Shown: positions 44,132 through 53,650, counted from the stretch's first letter. The stretch: DNA of 64,000 bases from Negadavirga shengliensis (GCF_042652345.1 NZ_JBHSJJ010000002.1:372001-436000); one strand, 5' to 3'. The notes: a model not told the origin generated them from the letters alone. Made by a program: numbers and translations.

Positions 44132-47100
44132 TTAGAATTGAGCAGATAATCCCAAGGTAAAGGTCCTTGTTCTTGGGTAATAATTGTTGTTGAATTCAAC
44201 ACCGGCCCCGTTGAACGGGTTAATGGCCAGTTCCGGATCCATTCCGGAGAAATCACTCAATACCAGCAAGTTCAAACCCGTGGTATATACCCTTAGGTTT
44301 TTGAAAGGGAATGTATAACCTATGGTCAGGTTATCCAATTTGACATAGTTTCCGTTTTCCAGATAATAATCGGAGAATAACGCCTGATCACGAATAGGGT
44401 TATCCAGTGCGGAAACCAGCAAGTTGGTAGACGTAAAGGTGTTGATGTTGTCATGAAAGATCCTTTTGGCATTCAAGGCCTGGAATCCAAAAGCGCCCCT
44501 GATAAGCATAGAGGCGTCAAACCTCCCGATCATAAAGGTATTGGTCAACCCAAAATTGTATTTGGGGATACTGTTGCCCAAATACCGGAAGTCATCATCG
44601 CCAATATGGTCTTTGGTGACGGCATTGTCGTCTTTGTCATAGAACAACCATTGTCCGCTTTCATCAAATCCGGCGAATTTTCTGCCATAGAACACCGCCA
44701 CGGGCTGTCCCGGAGCGAGCCTTTGTACATCACCTCCCCAGCCCAGGCCTATTCCGGTGATGTTTTGGGCGGAGCCTTTGAATTGGTCACTGGAGACGGA
44801 GACAATTTCGTTGATGTTTCTCGCCCCTACAAAGGTGACGTTCCAGCTTACATTGTTTCTTTTGATCACCCTTGCATCCAAAAGCACTTCAAAACCCTGG
44901 TTCATCATTTCCCCTGCGTTGGCGAAAATCATTGGAAAGATATTCGGAGGCATCTGGGCGGTGAAATTGCCGATCAAATCCTTTATCCTTCTGTCATAAT
45001 AATCCAATGAACCGGTTAGCCATCCTGAATTGAACAGGGTAAAGTCAATACCGGCGTTCCATTCCGTTTTTGTCTCCCACCTTAGGTTAGGGTTGGGATT
45101 AATGTTAGGTCCATAGGACAGTACCCAGTTTGGATTATCCGGTGTGCCGTAATAAGCATGCTGTGTTCCCCAGGGAAACGGCCCTACTGTGGCCAGTGAC
45201 TGATAAGGGTTCAAGGCGTCCTGATTGCCTGTCACCCCATAACCGGCCCTTATTTTGAGGTTTCTGACAAAATTGGATCCTTGTAGAAATGATTCCTTAC
45301 TCAGCATCCAACCACCTGAAATACCATAAAAGGTCCCCCACTTATTGGCTGCCCCCAATACAGAAGCGCCTTCCCTCCTGATACTGGCATTGAAAAGGTA
45401 TTTTTCATCAAAATCATAAAGAAGCCTTCCAAAATAGGCCACCAAAGTCCGCTCGTTGGCAAAACTGTTCATAAAAACACCATTTCTGACAAAGCCAGGC
45501 GTCATATTATGAAGTGCCGCCCCTGCTCCCAAATTGTGGTAAAGGAAGGCATTGGTGTTAAAATTATTGTTTCCGGCGCCAAATCCTTCGTTAAAAATAT
45601 TTTGGTAAGAATAACCGGTGAGCAAGTTGAAGTTATGCCGGTCGAATTCCTTTTGATAATCTATCAGTCCTTCAAATACATTATTTGTGGTGGTATTCTG
45701 ATTTCGGGATGCCTGACCCAGAATACCGCTTTGCTGCATATATAGAAGGTTATTATCCGTATAAGAACCGGAAAGAAAATCCTGAACCGTGAAAGAATAG
45801 GTTCCCATTACAGACAGGTTGGGAAGGAAGTTATAAGTGGCGCTGGCGGTACCCAGAATTCTTTTTTCCCTGCTGTCGTTGGTATTGTATTCCGTATTGG
45901 CCACCGGGTTCCACTGGCTGCCCTGCCCTATCTGTGGAGCTTCAAAAAAGGATCCATCTGGGTTCCTTACCGGAAAGGTGGGGTTCATGTTGAGGGCCTG
46001 CCCAAATCCATAATATTCCGCGAAGCTCTTGGTGTCAAAGGAGTTGGTGAGTCCAGCGGAAAAATCAAGCTTGTCATTCAGCGCTTTGGTATGGAGCCGG
46101 AATGAGCCGTTTACAAATCTCCTTGACGAAGCCAGATCCATGCCTTCAAAATCCTGGAAGTTGACGGAAGCAAAATAATCGGTTTTACCGTTTCCCCCAC
46201 TCACGGACAGGTTGTGGCCGTGGCTGACTGGAAAATCCCTGAGAAGTTCATTGAACCAATCTGTATCATGTCCCTGGTCATTGGCTTCCAAGCCATGTTG
46301 GGCAGCAAAATTTTTATACTGCTCTGCATTGAGCACATCGTACCGTTTTGAAATCCGCTCGGTAGAGGTGTATCCGCTATAGGAGATTTTTGCAGGCCCT
46401 GCTTTTCCTCTTTTGGTAGTGATTAGAATCACCCCTCCGGTGGCCCTGGAACCATAAATAGCTGCTGCTGATCCGTCCTTTAGCACATCGATGGCCTCTA
46501 TATCCTGAGGCGCTACCGTTCTCAAATCACCTCCAGGCACACCGTCTATGACAATCAGCGGTTGGGCACTTCCTTCTCTGGAGACAGCGCCTCTCAGAGA
46601 AAAGTCCGCGGTGGCATTGGGATCAGCACCGTTGGGGCGGGTTATGGCCAACCCTGCTACCTTACCGGTGATCAGGGTCATGGGATCTGCGATCATTCCA
46701 GGATTGAAGTCTTCCGATTTGATGGTAGCGATTGAGCCGGTTACGGTTTCCCTTCTCTGTGTGCCATATCCAATGACCACCACTTCTTCCAAAGAAGATT
46801 GGTCTTCAACCATAACAATACGGTAAGTGCTCTGGTTGGTGACCGTTAGACTTTGGGATTGATACCCTATATAGGATATCCTGATGACGGCGCCTTCATC
46901 TACATTCAAACTAAACTTGCCATCGATATCCGTGACAGTGCCTACATTGGTCCCTTCCACGATTACCGTAGCCCCTGGAATGGGGTTCCCGTTTTCATCC
47001 GACACTGTACCTGAAATATCGATATTCATGTAGGAAGTGACGATCTCCTCCCCCTCTTGAAAGGATTGGGCAAGTGGGGTTTTCACCTTATTTTTTACTA

Positions 47101-47443
47101 CATAAATATTCTGGTTGACGCGTTTAAAGCCGAAGTCCGTGGAATCCGCCAAGGTTTGGAGCAGGTCCCGCAGGTTGCTGCCATCCAAAGAAAAGGTGAA
47201 TTTCTGTTTGTCTCTCCCCAAAGCCTGGTTATAAGTAAAGCTGAATGCGGTCTGCTCCTGCACTTTGTCCAATATTTCCTTCAGCGTCAGGGATTCAGCA
47301 TTGATACTTATTTTGACATCTACCAAGTTCTGGCTGTTAGAAGGTGTCGCAAGCAGAAACTGCATTGCAAGGACCTGAACCATGAAGGCATATAGAAGCC
47401 TTTTTGATGCCATGATCAATAGTTTTAGTAAATTAATTTTCAT
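44132..47443 (-). CDS. SusC-family TonB-dependent outer-membrane transporter (SusC1)
   Basis: A 1103-residue outer-membrane transporter. After the signal (MQFLLATPSNSQ, ending near residue 38) comes an STN domain (45-115), a CarboxypepD_reg-like domain (143-225, VIVEGTNVGTVTDIDGKF), the plug (225-340, ATGGVILITTKRGKAG) and a beta barrel ending in RTFTLGLSAQF. The STN domain signals to a FecR/ECF pair, and exactly such a pair (FecR at 47566, sigma at 50412) is encoded just upstream. With SusD1 it imports oligosaccharide using TonB energy. Confidence 0.97.
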   Translation of the reverse strand: MKINLLKLLIMASKRLLYAFMVQVLAMQFLLATPSNSQNLVDVKISINAESLTLKEILDKVQEQTAFSFTYNQALGRDKQKFTFSLDGSNLRDLLQTLADSTDFGFKRVNQNIYVVKNKVKTPLAQSFQEGEEIVTSYMNIDISGTVSDENGNPIPGATVIVEGTNVGTVTDIDGKFSLNVDEGAVIRISYIGYQSQSLTVTNQSTYRIVMVEDQSSLEEVVVIGYGTQRRETVTGSIATIKSEDFNPGMIADPMTLITGKVAGLAITRPNGADPNATADFSLRGAVSREGSAQPLIVIDGVPGGDLRTVAPQDIEAIDVLKDGSAAAIYGSRATGGVILITTKRGKAGPAKISYSGYTSTERISKRYDVLNAEQYKNFAAQHGLEANDQGHDTDWFNELLRDFPVSHGHNLSVSGGNGKTDYFASVNFQDFEGMDLASSRRFVNGSFRLHTKALNDKLDFSAGLTNSFDTKSFAEYYGFGQALNMNPTFPVRNPDGSFFEAPQIGQGSQWNPVANTEYNTNDSREKRILGTASATYNFLPNLSVMGTYSFTVQDFLSGSYTDNNLLYMQQSGILGQASRNQNTTTNNVFEGLIDYQKEFDRHNFNLLTGYSYQNIFNEGFGAGNNNFNTNAFLYHNLGAGAALHNMTPGFVRNGVFMNSFANERTLVAYFGRLLYDFDEKYLFNASIRREGASVLGAANKWGTFYGISGGWMLSKESFLQGSNFVRNLKIRAGYGVTGNQDALNPYQSLATVGPFPWGTQHAYYGTPDNPNWVLSYGPNINPNPNLRWETKTEWNAGIDFTLFNSGWLTGSLDYYDRRIKDLIGNFTAQMPPNIFPMIFANAGEMMNQGFEVLLDARVIKRNNVSWNVTFVGARNINEIVSVSSDQFKGSAQNITGIGLGWGGDVQRLAPGQPVAVFYGRKFAGFDESGQWLFYDKDDNAVTKDHIGDDDFRYLGNSIPKYNFGLTNTFMIGRFDASMLIRGAFGFQALNAKRIFHDNINTFTSTNLLVSALDNPIRDQALFSDYYLENGNYVKLDNLTIGYTFPFKNLRVYTTGLNLLVLSDFSGMDPELAINPFNGAGVEFNNNYYPRTRTFTLGLSAQF

Positions 47444-47495
47444 AATTTTAAGTGCTTTAAAATTCTTTTTGAGTTTACTGATAAGAGTTTAAGGC

Positions 47496-47530
47496 TTGAT
47501 CCAGGACTGTGGCCGCAGCTTCTGGATCAA
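47496..47530 (-). promoter_or_regulatory. hairpin between FecR1 and SusC1
   Basis: Stem ttgatccag (47496-47504) with ctggatcaa (47522-47530), with an inner stem ctgtgg/ccgcag. It lies between the FecR stop (47566) and SusC1 start (47443). The T-run flanks it on the opposite strand, so on the coding strand it is more an attenuator-like or stability element than a standard terminator. A like hairpin lies between FecR2 and SusC2. Confidence 0.55.
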
Positions 47531-47565
47531 TTTTTAATTAATCTGTGTTTTTTACCATAGGCAGG

Positions 47566-48519
47566 TTAACTTTTACATTTGATTAAATTTATCGTTATTG
47601 TTTTCGTTGCGATGTCTGTCTCGTATTTAAAATCAATGATATGGGTCAGGCCTTTAAGGATGGTTTCAATCCGCTCCCCTTCATAAAAGCCCGTCACCAA
47701 ACAATCTATTTGCGGGGAGTTTTTATTCAGTTCGATAGTTACCCCATAAACCCTTTCAAGTATCCGGAATACCTGTTCCACCGACTCCTCTTCAAAAACC
47801 AATCTCCGCGTATGCCATCCGATATAAAAATCCGGGTTTACTGCCAATACCTGAATGACCCCACTGTCCAGTACCGCCTGCTGCCCTCTCACCAATTCGA
47901 CGTTTTCCCTGGTCTGGATATCCGATACCTTTACCTTGCCGGAGGCCACGGTTATTTCCGTTTTTTTGAAACTGTTCACATTAAAAGAGGTGCCGAGAAC
48001 CACAATTTCCGACTTTCCCGAAAACACTTTAAATGGCCTGTCAGCATCGGGTTGAATATCAAAAAATGCTTCCCCGGAGAGGTAAACTACCCGTTCATCG
48101 CCTTCAAAAACCTCGGGGAATTCCAAAGTGCTGTTTTCGTTGAGCCGAACCATGCTGCCATCGCTCAGCGTCACCGTGGAACGCACCCCAACCTCTGTTA
48201 CCTTCACGATCCGCTGAGGTTCCGACGACATTGTATCTTGAATATGGTAATAGCTCCAGGCCAACAGGCCCAGAAGCAATAAGCCAGCTGCGTACTTTCT
48301 TACCATCAAAAATATTTGCCTGGACCGGCTTTTTCTGTTGCGCGCTTGCCTCAAACGCTTCAGTATTTTATCTTTTGAATCCGCCAACATTTCCTCATCA
48401 GGGTCTTGCCCTCTTGAGGCCAAACCTTCTAACAGCGACTCAAATTTTTGCTTATCAGCCTCTGGTGACGCAGCAGAAAGGTACTCTCTAGCTAACTCAA
48501 AAATTGTCTTCAGTTTCAT
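47566..48519 (-). CDS. FecR-family anti-sigma/sigma regulator (FecR1)
   Basis: A 317-residue single-pass regulator. Residues 1-65 are cytoplasmic, with a membrane helix at 74-90 (AAGLLLLGLLAWSYY); the FecR domain follows at about 105-200 (TEVGVRSTVTLSDGSMVRLN, GEAFFDIQPDADRPFKV, IVVLGTSFNV) and a DUF4974 secretin-like domain at 235-310. It would receive the signal from the SusC1 STN domain and release the ECF sigma factor. In this locus it is separated from its sigma gene by a glycosidase gene. Confidence 0.95.
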   Translation of the reverse strand: MKLKTIFELAREYLSAASPEADKQKFESLLEGLASRGQDPDEEMLADSKDKILKRLRQARNRKSRSRQIFLMVRKYAAGLLLLGLLAWSYYHIQDTMSSEPQRIVKVTEVGVRSTVTLSDGSMVRLNENSTLEFPEVFEGDERVVYLSGEAFFDIQPDADRPFKVFSGKSEIVVLGTSFNVNSFKKTEITVASGKVKVSDIQTRENVELVRGQQAVLDSGVIQVLAVNPDFYIGWHTRRLVFEEESVEQVFRILERVYGVTIELNKNSPQIDCLVTGFYEGERIETILKGLTHIIDFKYETDIATKTITINLIKCKS

Positions 48520-48706
48520 GAATACTTGTGGTTATGGGAGTAAGTACCCAAAGCAGTATGGATCAGCTATTGAGAGGAAAAAAAATTTAAAAAAAAGTAA
48601 AAGGCTTATTGCCCTCAGTGTTTTTACTACGCTCCCTTTTTTATATCCTTATTGAGCACTGAATTCAGTTGCCTGGCTATCGATGTCCGGTATCCGATAC
48701 TATCGT

Positions 48707-50296
48707 CTATTTCGCCCAAAGTCTCAATGCCGTATAGGGCCGAGTGGCTGTAAAGGTGAATTTCCCGGGATTTACAACGGTGCTTTCCATAATTGCCATA
48801 TTCCAAGTATCGATGGCATCCAAACTATAGGGTTCAGTACCTGTAAGATCAAGATCGACGGTTTGTCCCGGCTCTGCTATATAGGCCAAATAAATCTCTC
48901 CGGCTTTTGACAGAACATAGACATTTTGGTTCAATTCTTTTTCGTCGCCGGCAGGATAAAAAGACGGTGCCATTTCATGAACAGGCATTTCTTCCATAAT
49001 GGACTTGAAATACGCAATTCTATCAGAACTTTCTCCAGGTAAAGTCCCGCCTTTGGCCCACCACCGTACTTCTGTTTCATTATCCGAATCATTCCGGTAG
49101 GTATCACCATGGGTGGGGTACCCTCCACTCAGGCCCGCCATCCAAAAGTAACTGGCCATTTCCTCACCGGATAAGTTGCCCCATCCACTGGCCACATCCC
49201 CTTCATACCGCATTTCATCAAACAGCAAGGGCTTTTTGTATTTCTCCCGCCACCTGATGGCGTTATAAAACTGTGAAGTCTGCGTGCTTGTATGGGTGAT
49301 CCAGGGACGGGAATGATCATAAAAATGGTCTTCAGATCCGTACCAATTGTGGATACCCCGAAAACGCTGATGTGGATCCTCATTTTGTAACAAAGTACCT
49401 ATTCCTTCCCAGTCAATCGTTTCCTTAATCTCAGGAATATCCCATTCATTGGCTAAGGACCACCATACATTTCTGAATGCCGATATCCTCGCGATCATAT
49501 ACCGCACATACCTTTCATTTATCTCCGTCCCCATCTGACAATATCCCCAACGGTCATAGGGGTGAAATAATATTACGTCGGCCTGTATCCCCAGATCCAG
49601 CAACTGTTTTATTCTATTGTCGAAATTCTGGAAGAATTCCACGTTGGGCTGGCCGAAATCACTTTGCTCTCCCTCTCTTTTAAAGGGATAGGTCCATGGT
49701 TCTGTATCATTGCCATATTGATATGATTTGGGAAACACGCACATCCTGACCTTATTAAAAGGAGAGGATGCCAGCGTTTGAACAGTTTTGTTCTGAATAC
49801 TTGGCTTTACGCTGGTCCATTGATACGCAGTGGTGCCAATACCATAGTATGGAGTGCCGTCAGCATATTGCAGGTAAAACGTATTGGTGATTTTGAGTGG
49901 CCCGTGATTTTCCCCGGTAGGGATCGAACACCGGACAGTTCCCTTCTTGTTGTGCAGCGCGGCTATGTTGCTTTCTGTCCGGTAACTCCATTCTCCCTGG
50001 GTTTCCGGTGAAAAACGTATGCGATAAATTCCTTCGCCGTCATAAAATCCAGGTACCGTGACACTGTCGCTTCCATTAACAAAAACAGCTTTTAAATCCA
50101 CTTCCAAAAACGGGTTCCCTGTGTCAGGCCCTTCAAAAACCGCTTCGAATACGTCCCATTGCTCAACCTGATTCGTTTGAGGGGCGCCACAACTCATAAA
50201 AAATAACAAAGCTAAGACGGTCATCCACCCTAAAAAAGCATGAACCTGAAAATGACGGCAACAATTTGAAAAAAAACGCATGTTTGCAGTTTCCAT
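48707..50296 (-). CDS. DUF5060/DUF5605-type glycosidase, likely lipoprotein
   Basis: A 529-residue glycosidase. The signal ends FMSC (lipobox). The N-terminal beta domain (about 40-125, QWDVFEAVFEGPDTGNPF) is the DUF5060 type; the clan GH-A barrel follows (GIGTTAYQWTSV, then WSLANEWD with acid/base Glu284 and LLFDEMRYEGD with nucleophile Glu361) and a small C-terminal beta domain. Such enzymes cleave plant or algal glycosides but specific activity is rarely known. It lies between the ECF sigma gene and FecR1, which is an unusual insertion into a regulatory pair. Confidence 0.9.
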   Translation of the reverse strand: METANMRFFSNCCRHFQVHAFLGWMTVLALLFFMSCGAPQTNQVEQWDVFEAVFEGPDTGNPFLEVDLKAVFVNGSDSVTVPGFYDGEGIYRIRFSPETQGEWSYRTESNIAALHNKKGTVRCSIPTGENHGPLKITNTFYLQYADGTPYYGIGTTAYQWTSVKPSIQNKTVQTLASSPFNKVRMCVFPKSYQYGNDTEPWTYPFKREGEQSDFGQPNVEFFQNFDNRIKQLLDLGIQADVILFHPYDRWGYCQMGTEINERYVRYMIARISAFRNVWWSLANEWDIPEIKETIDWEGIGTLLQNEDPHQRFRGIHNWYGSEDHFYDHSRPWITHTSTQTSQFYNAIRWREKYKKPLLFDEMRYEGDVASGWGNLSGEEMASYFWMAGLSGGYPTHGDTYRNDSDNETEVRWWAKGGTLPGESSDRIAYFKSIMEEMPVHEMAPSFYPAGDEKELNQNVYVLSKAGEIYLAYIAEPGQTVDLDLTGTEPYSLDAIDTWNMAIMESTVVNPGKFTFTATRPYTALRLWAK

Positions 50297-50411
50297 AAAT
50301 AACGGTATCTAATAGTTAAATTAAGCAATTTGGCTATTTAGAAGGACTTTTAATTTTTTTTGCCCTTTACTGCAGAGACCACTTTCACTTTCATTTCAAG
50401 CAATCCGGTTT

Positions 50412-50978
50412 TCATTTCAATAAAAAAAGGATCACAACCAACTCAATGGATTGGCGCAAATGATAGAGGGCTTTTTTGATATGGTTTTCAACCGTAAAGA
50501 CAGAGATGCCCAATTTTTGGGCGATTTCCTTGTTAGAAAGCTGTTTATAACGGCTTAATTCAAACACGTTCCTGCATTTTTCAGGCAGGCGGTCAGTGAC
50601 CGTTTCTATTCTTAATCTGGTTTCGAGTTCTGCGATGTATTCATCGGTACTCCGCACTCCCAAAGTATTCTCCAAAAAAGCCAACTGTTCTTTGTTCCAA
50701 CGGTTCCTGCGGATTTCTTTCGCTATTTGGTTTCTTGCCGCTCCAAAAAGATAAGGCCGCAAAGCCTGAATGCCATGCACTGCATGGTTTTTCCATAAAT
50801 CAAAAAATATATTTTGCACCAAATCCTCCGCGGTCTCTTTGTCCTGCATGATTTTATACACATAGCGGAAAATCGGATTAAAGTGCCTGTGATAGATTTC
50901 CTCGAAAGCCCTGTGGTCTTCACGGTCCTTTATCAACAGCAGCAACTCCTGGTCATTATGGGTTCGGTAATTTTTCAA
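50412..50978 (-). CDS. ECF sigma factor (FecI-like) of the SusC1/D1 locus
   Basis: A 188-residue ECF sigma factor. Region 2 spans about residues 20-95 (YHRHFNPIFRYVYKIMQDKE, DLVQNIFFDLWKNHAV); region 4 spans about 125-175 (LPEKCRNVFELSRYKQLSNK, EIAQKLGISVFTVENHIKKA). It should be controlled by FecR1 through SusC1. A TAGTTTTG box on the minus strand at 50992-50999 is close to its start. On the same strand as FecR1 but with a glycosidase gene between. Confidence 0.95.
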   Translation of the reverse strand: MKNYRTHNDQELLLLIKDREDHRAFEEIYHRHFNPIFRYVYKIMQDKETAEDLVQNIFFDLWKNHAVHGIQALRPYLFGAARNQIAKEIRRNRWNKEQLAFLENTLGVRSTDEYIAELETRLRIETVTDRLPEKCRNVFELSRYKQLSNKEIAQKLGISVFTVENHIKKALYHLRQSIELVVILFLLK

Positions 50979-51248
50979 AATAGGTGATCGCCAAAACTAC
51001 GTATTCGCTAGATAATGAGTTTTTCCAAAATTTCCAAGCAATAGTCCGATATAAAAAAATTTAAATACCCCATGTTTTAGAAATATAAAAACATTATTTC
51101 GTTCATTATCATATGTTTCCGTAGAATTTACGAGAAATCATATCCATGAATTTCAATCGCTGAATACAATCCACTATGTCGGGTTTTTACTAATGTTTAA
51201 CATTTTTGACTATTCGGGTTGAATTCATGATTTTTAGAAGCCGTATGG

Positions 51249-52820
51249 TCACTGCTTCTCTTCAAATGCCCATTTAATTTGCTCCCAAATCCGGGGACCA
51301 TCATTCTTTTGGACCGGCCCAGGCGTACTTCTGCCATTCCGGATTAAAAGGGTCAACTCCGATTTTAGAGAATCTGCTATTTCGGCCTGGGCCGTGATCA
51401 AGTTATTTTCCTCTCCGGGATCCTGAGAAAGGTCATATAGTTGGGAGGAGGGCAATCCTGTCAGGGCATCTCCTGTTTTAGGATCACTCCACCCTCCTGA
51501 ACCTGGCCATAGAATCAGTTTCCACTTATCTTTGCGAATAGCAAATCTGCCTTCAATAGAATGGTGGACAATAGAGGGTCTGGTTACAGAATTTTCTCCA
51601 TTAATGACCTTCAAAAAACTAAAACTGTCTTCTCCCGCATTGTCCGGCAGATGATGACCTACCAATTCCGCCACGGTGGCCATCAGGTCGGTCGTACAAA
51701 TGATTTCATCCGAAACACGGGCCTCACTTATTTTTTCCGGCCAATGAACTATAAAAGGCACGCGGTGTCCTCCTTCATAAATGTCTGCTTTATGCCCCCT
51801 ATAGATATAACTGGGATCATGGCCCACTTTTTCCAGCTCGGGAAAACCGGCTTTGGGCGAGCAACCATTGTCGCTGGTAAAAATCAGGATGGTATTATCC
51901 AGCAGTCCCTTGCTTTCCAAGGCTTGGGTTATCCGGCCCACCACATCATCCACCTGCAGCATGAAATCTCCATACATATTGGTATTGCTTTGTCCCATGA
52001 ATTCCGTTACCGGTAAAATGGGAGTATGGGGAGCAGGTAGCGCATAATATAAAAAAAAGGGCTTCCCAATACCTGCTTGCTTTTCAATGTACTCGACCGC
52101 TTTATCTGTCAAATGGGGCAGTACCTGCACATGGTCAAAATCACTTCCTGTAGGTCCTTCCCTCCAGAACCCTTTGTCGTCCACATTGAGCGTCACCCTA
52201 TCCGGAACGGCCGTCACCCGGTCATTTTCCACATACACATACGGTGGCATGTCCAAGGAACCACTGAAACCATAAGAATAGGAAAAACCCAAATCTTTAG
52301 GACCATTTTTGATGGGTTGGGTATAATCAATATCAAACAGATGGTTAAGGTTGTCCAACCCATCCGAATTGTCTGTAAAAGCCCATTCCCATCCCAGGTG
52401 CCATTTGCCTATGAAAGCCGTATGGTAACCGGTGTCCTGCAATACATCCGCAACCGTCAATCTTTCAGAATCTATCAATGGCTTGGAATACCCGCTTAAG
52501 ACGCCATTTTTCAAAATAGAACGCCAGTTGTACCTCCCTGTCAGAATTCCATACCGGGTGGGGGTACAAACCGATGAACTGGTATGGGCGTCTTTGAACC
52601 TGATGCCATTTTGAGACAGCCGGTCGATATGAGAGGTAGTGATTTTGGAAGAGGGATTATAGCAGGAGGCGTCTCCTATACCCATGTCATCCGCAAGGAT
52701 ATAGACGATATTGGGTAATTTCTCCATATCCTGGGCTGTAGTTGGTAAAGCACTGACCAGACTAAGTAAAATATGAATGGTACTGATCTTGGAAAGCGTT
52801 TGTAGGGAAGTGATTGCCAT
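51249..52820 (-). CDS. S1 sulfatase (arylsulfatase-type), exported
   Basis: A 523-residue sulfatase. The signal is LLSLVSALPTTAQ; no lipobox. The formylglycine site is VCTPTR with Cys85, and the metal ligands are visible as ILADDMG and a late IFTSDNGC. The maturase (anSME) that makes formylglycine is not in the window. Substrate is not assignable; role is removal of sulfate from a polysaccharide. It stands alone: an 874-base gap with decayed sequence separates it from the other three sulfatase genes. Confidence 0.94.
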   Translation of the reverse strand: MAITSLQTLSKISTIHILLSLVSALPTTAQDMEKLPNIVYILADDMGIGDASCYNPSSKITTSHIDRLSQNGIRFKDAHTSSSVCTPTRYGILTGRYNWRSILKNGVLSGYSKPLIDSERLTVADVLQDTGYHTAFIGKWHLGWEWAFTDNSDGLDNLNHLFDIDYTQPIKNGPKDLGFSYSYGFSGSLDMPPYVYVENDRVTAVPDRVTLNVDDKGFWREGPTGSDFDHVQVLPHLTDKAVEYIEKQAGIGKPFFLYYALPAPHTPILPVTEFMGQSNTNMYGDFMLQVDDVVGRITQALESKGLLDNTILIFTSDNGCSPKAGFPELEKVGHDPSYIYRGHKADIYEGGHRVPFIVHWPEKISEARVSDEIICTTDLMATVAELVGHHLPDNAGEDSFSFLKVINGENSVTRPSIVHHSIEGRFAIRKDKWKLILWPGSGGWSDPKTGDALTGLPSSQLYDLSQDPGEENNLITAQAEIADSLKSELTLLIRNGRSTPGPVQKNDGPRIWEQIKWAFEEKQ

Positions 52821-53045
52821 GGGTTGGAGGTATTGGATTTTTATTTTGTTTAATCATTTAATATACTAAAAAAGATTCGCTGGAAATCTGAAACACTGAT
52901 CTATTTTTCTCATTTTTTAATCAATATTGTTACTTATCTGTTGATTTCAACCCCATCAAAGAATTCAATATCAGAAATTTCAACAACCTGCTTGAAAACC
53001 ATTAATTCCTATTTGATTTTCTTATCCTTTGTTGTATTGACAGGC

Positions 53046-53053
53046 TATCTTTG
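53046..53053 (+). promoter_or_regulatory. orphan Bacteroidota -7 box
   Basis: TATCTTTG is a canonical TAnnTTTG box, with TTTG at 53028-53031 as a possible -33 element (spacer only 14). It reads into the stub at 53078 and no intact gene. Confidence 0.5.
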
Positions 53054-53077
53054 TGCAGTAATCCTAATTGTAATTAT

Positions 53078-53164
53078 ATGACCATCAGTGAATTTGAAAT
53101 CAGTATAGTTCTGGCATTGATGTTTGTAAATTGCTTGAGTTTTCAAAGAATTTACGCCCAGTAA
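53078..53164 (+). pseudogene. signal-peptide stub of a lost exported protein
   Basis: A 28-codon frame with the shape of a complete signal peptide: hydrophobic core SIVLALMFVNCLSF and cleavage site IYAQ, then TAA at 53162. A promoter-like box lies 25 bases upstream. It looks like the 5' end of an exported-protein gene cut just after the signal sequence by later sequence, with the repeat following about 80 bases on. A functional signal-only peptide is unlikely. Confidence 0.45.
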
Positions 53165-53245
53165 AAGGAGGGGAACCCTGCCAGGGTATTTTGGTGGATC
53201 GGTAGGGGGCTACCAACAACGGCATCTCCCTATTGCCGACATTGA

Positions 53246-53427
53246 CGTTACGGCATACGATTTTCAATTTCGATTGGGGTTTTGTCATGATTTTTGCTTG
53301 GTTCCCTGCGAAAACGCATGCCAAAATCTTATCAAATTTTTCCATAGGGTCCGGGGATTATCATCCCCGGGTACAGTATTTTCACCGGCTACGCGGGTTT
53401 TTCCCCTTGTTTAAAATCTTCAATAAT
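53246..53427 (+). repeat. dispersed ~180-bp repeat, copy 2
   Basis: Matches copy 1 at 31249-31427 in the same orientation along its whole length. Carries the perfect hairpin ccgggga-ttatca-tccccgg (about 53350-53369). On the minus strand it has the frame ILACVFAGNQAKIMTK, in register with copy 1. Confidence 0.85.
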
Positions 53428-53464
53428 TTGGGTCAAACCGAGGTTAAATTACCACTTTAATCAC

Positions 53465-53497
53465 AGCTTTTCCAAAGTTTTAAACTTTGGAAAAGCT
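53465..53497. repeat. 33-base palindrome
   Basis: agcttttccaaagttt (53465-53480) and its exact complement (53482-53497) around one central base. A near-perfect cruciform/hairpin, terminator-like but without a T-run on either side. Confidence 0.75.
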
Positions 53498-53509
53498 CAT
53501 ATCAACGGT

Positions 53510-53650
53510 TTATTTCAAGTTCTTTTTATCATCAACAGTTGCCGCTACCTTTTGCTTGAATTTCCAGGCAGTTTGGTCTCCGCTGCCCCTTCTGGTTTGC
53601 TTCATGATGATGCCGATGAGATTTTTCTCCGGATCAGAATAACGATCATC
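53510..53650 (-). pseudogene. C-terminal remnant of a serine hydrolase
   Basis: The minus strand ending at TAA 53510-53512 encodes about 44 residues with the form RYSDPEKNLIGIIMKQT, then GSGDQTAWKFKQKV. This resembles the C-terminal end of beta-lactamase-related serine hydrolases (xDPExxLIGIxMxQ with a terminal FKxxV helix). A TGA lies about six codons upstream in frame and no body of the gene is present, so it is a tail fragment. Identification is by pattern only. Confidence 0.4.

Noticed and set aside
53100..53345. 81-codon minus-strand frame MEKFDKILACVFAG...
   Set aside because: It lies mostly in the dispersed repeat; I treat it as repeat content, not a gene.
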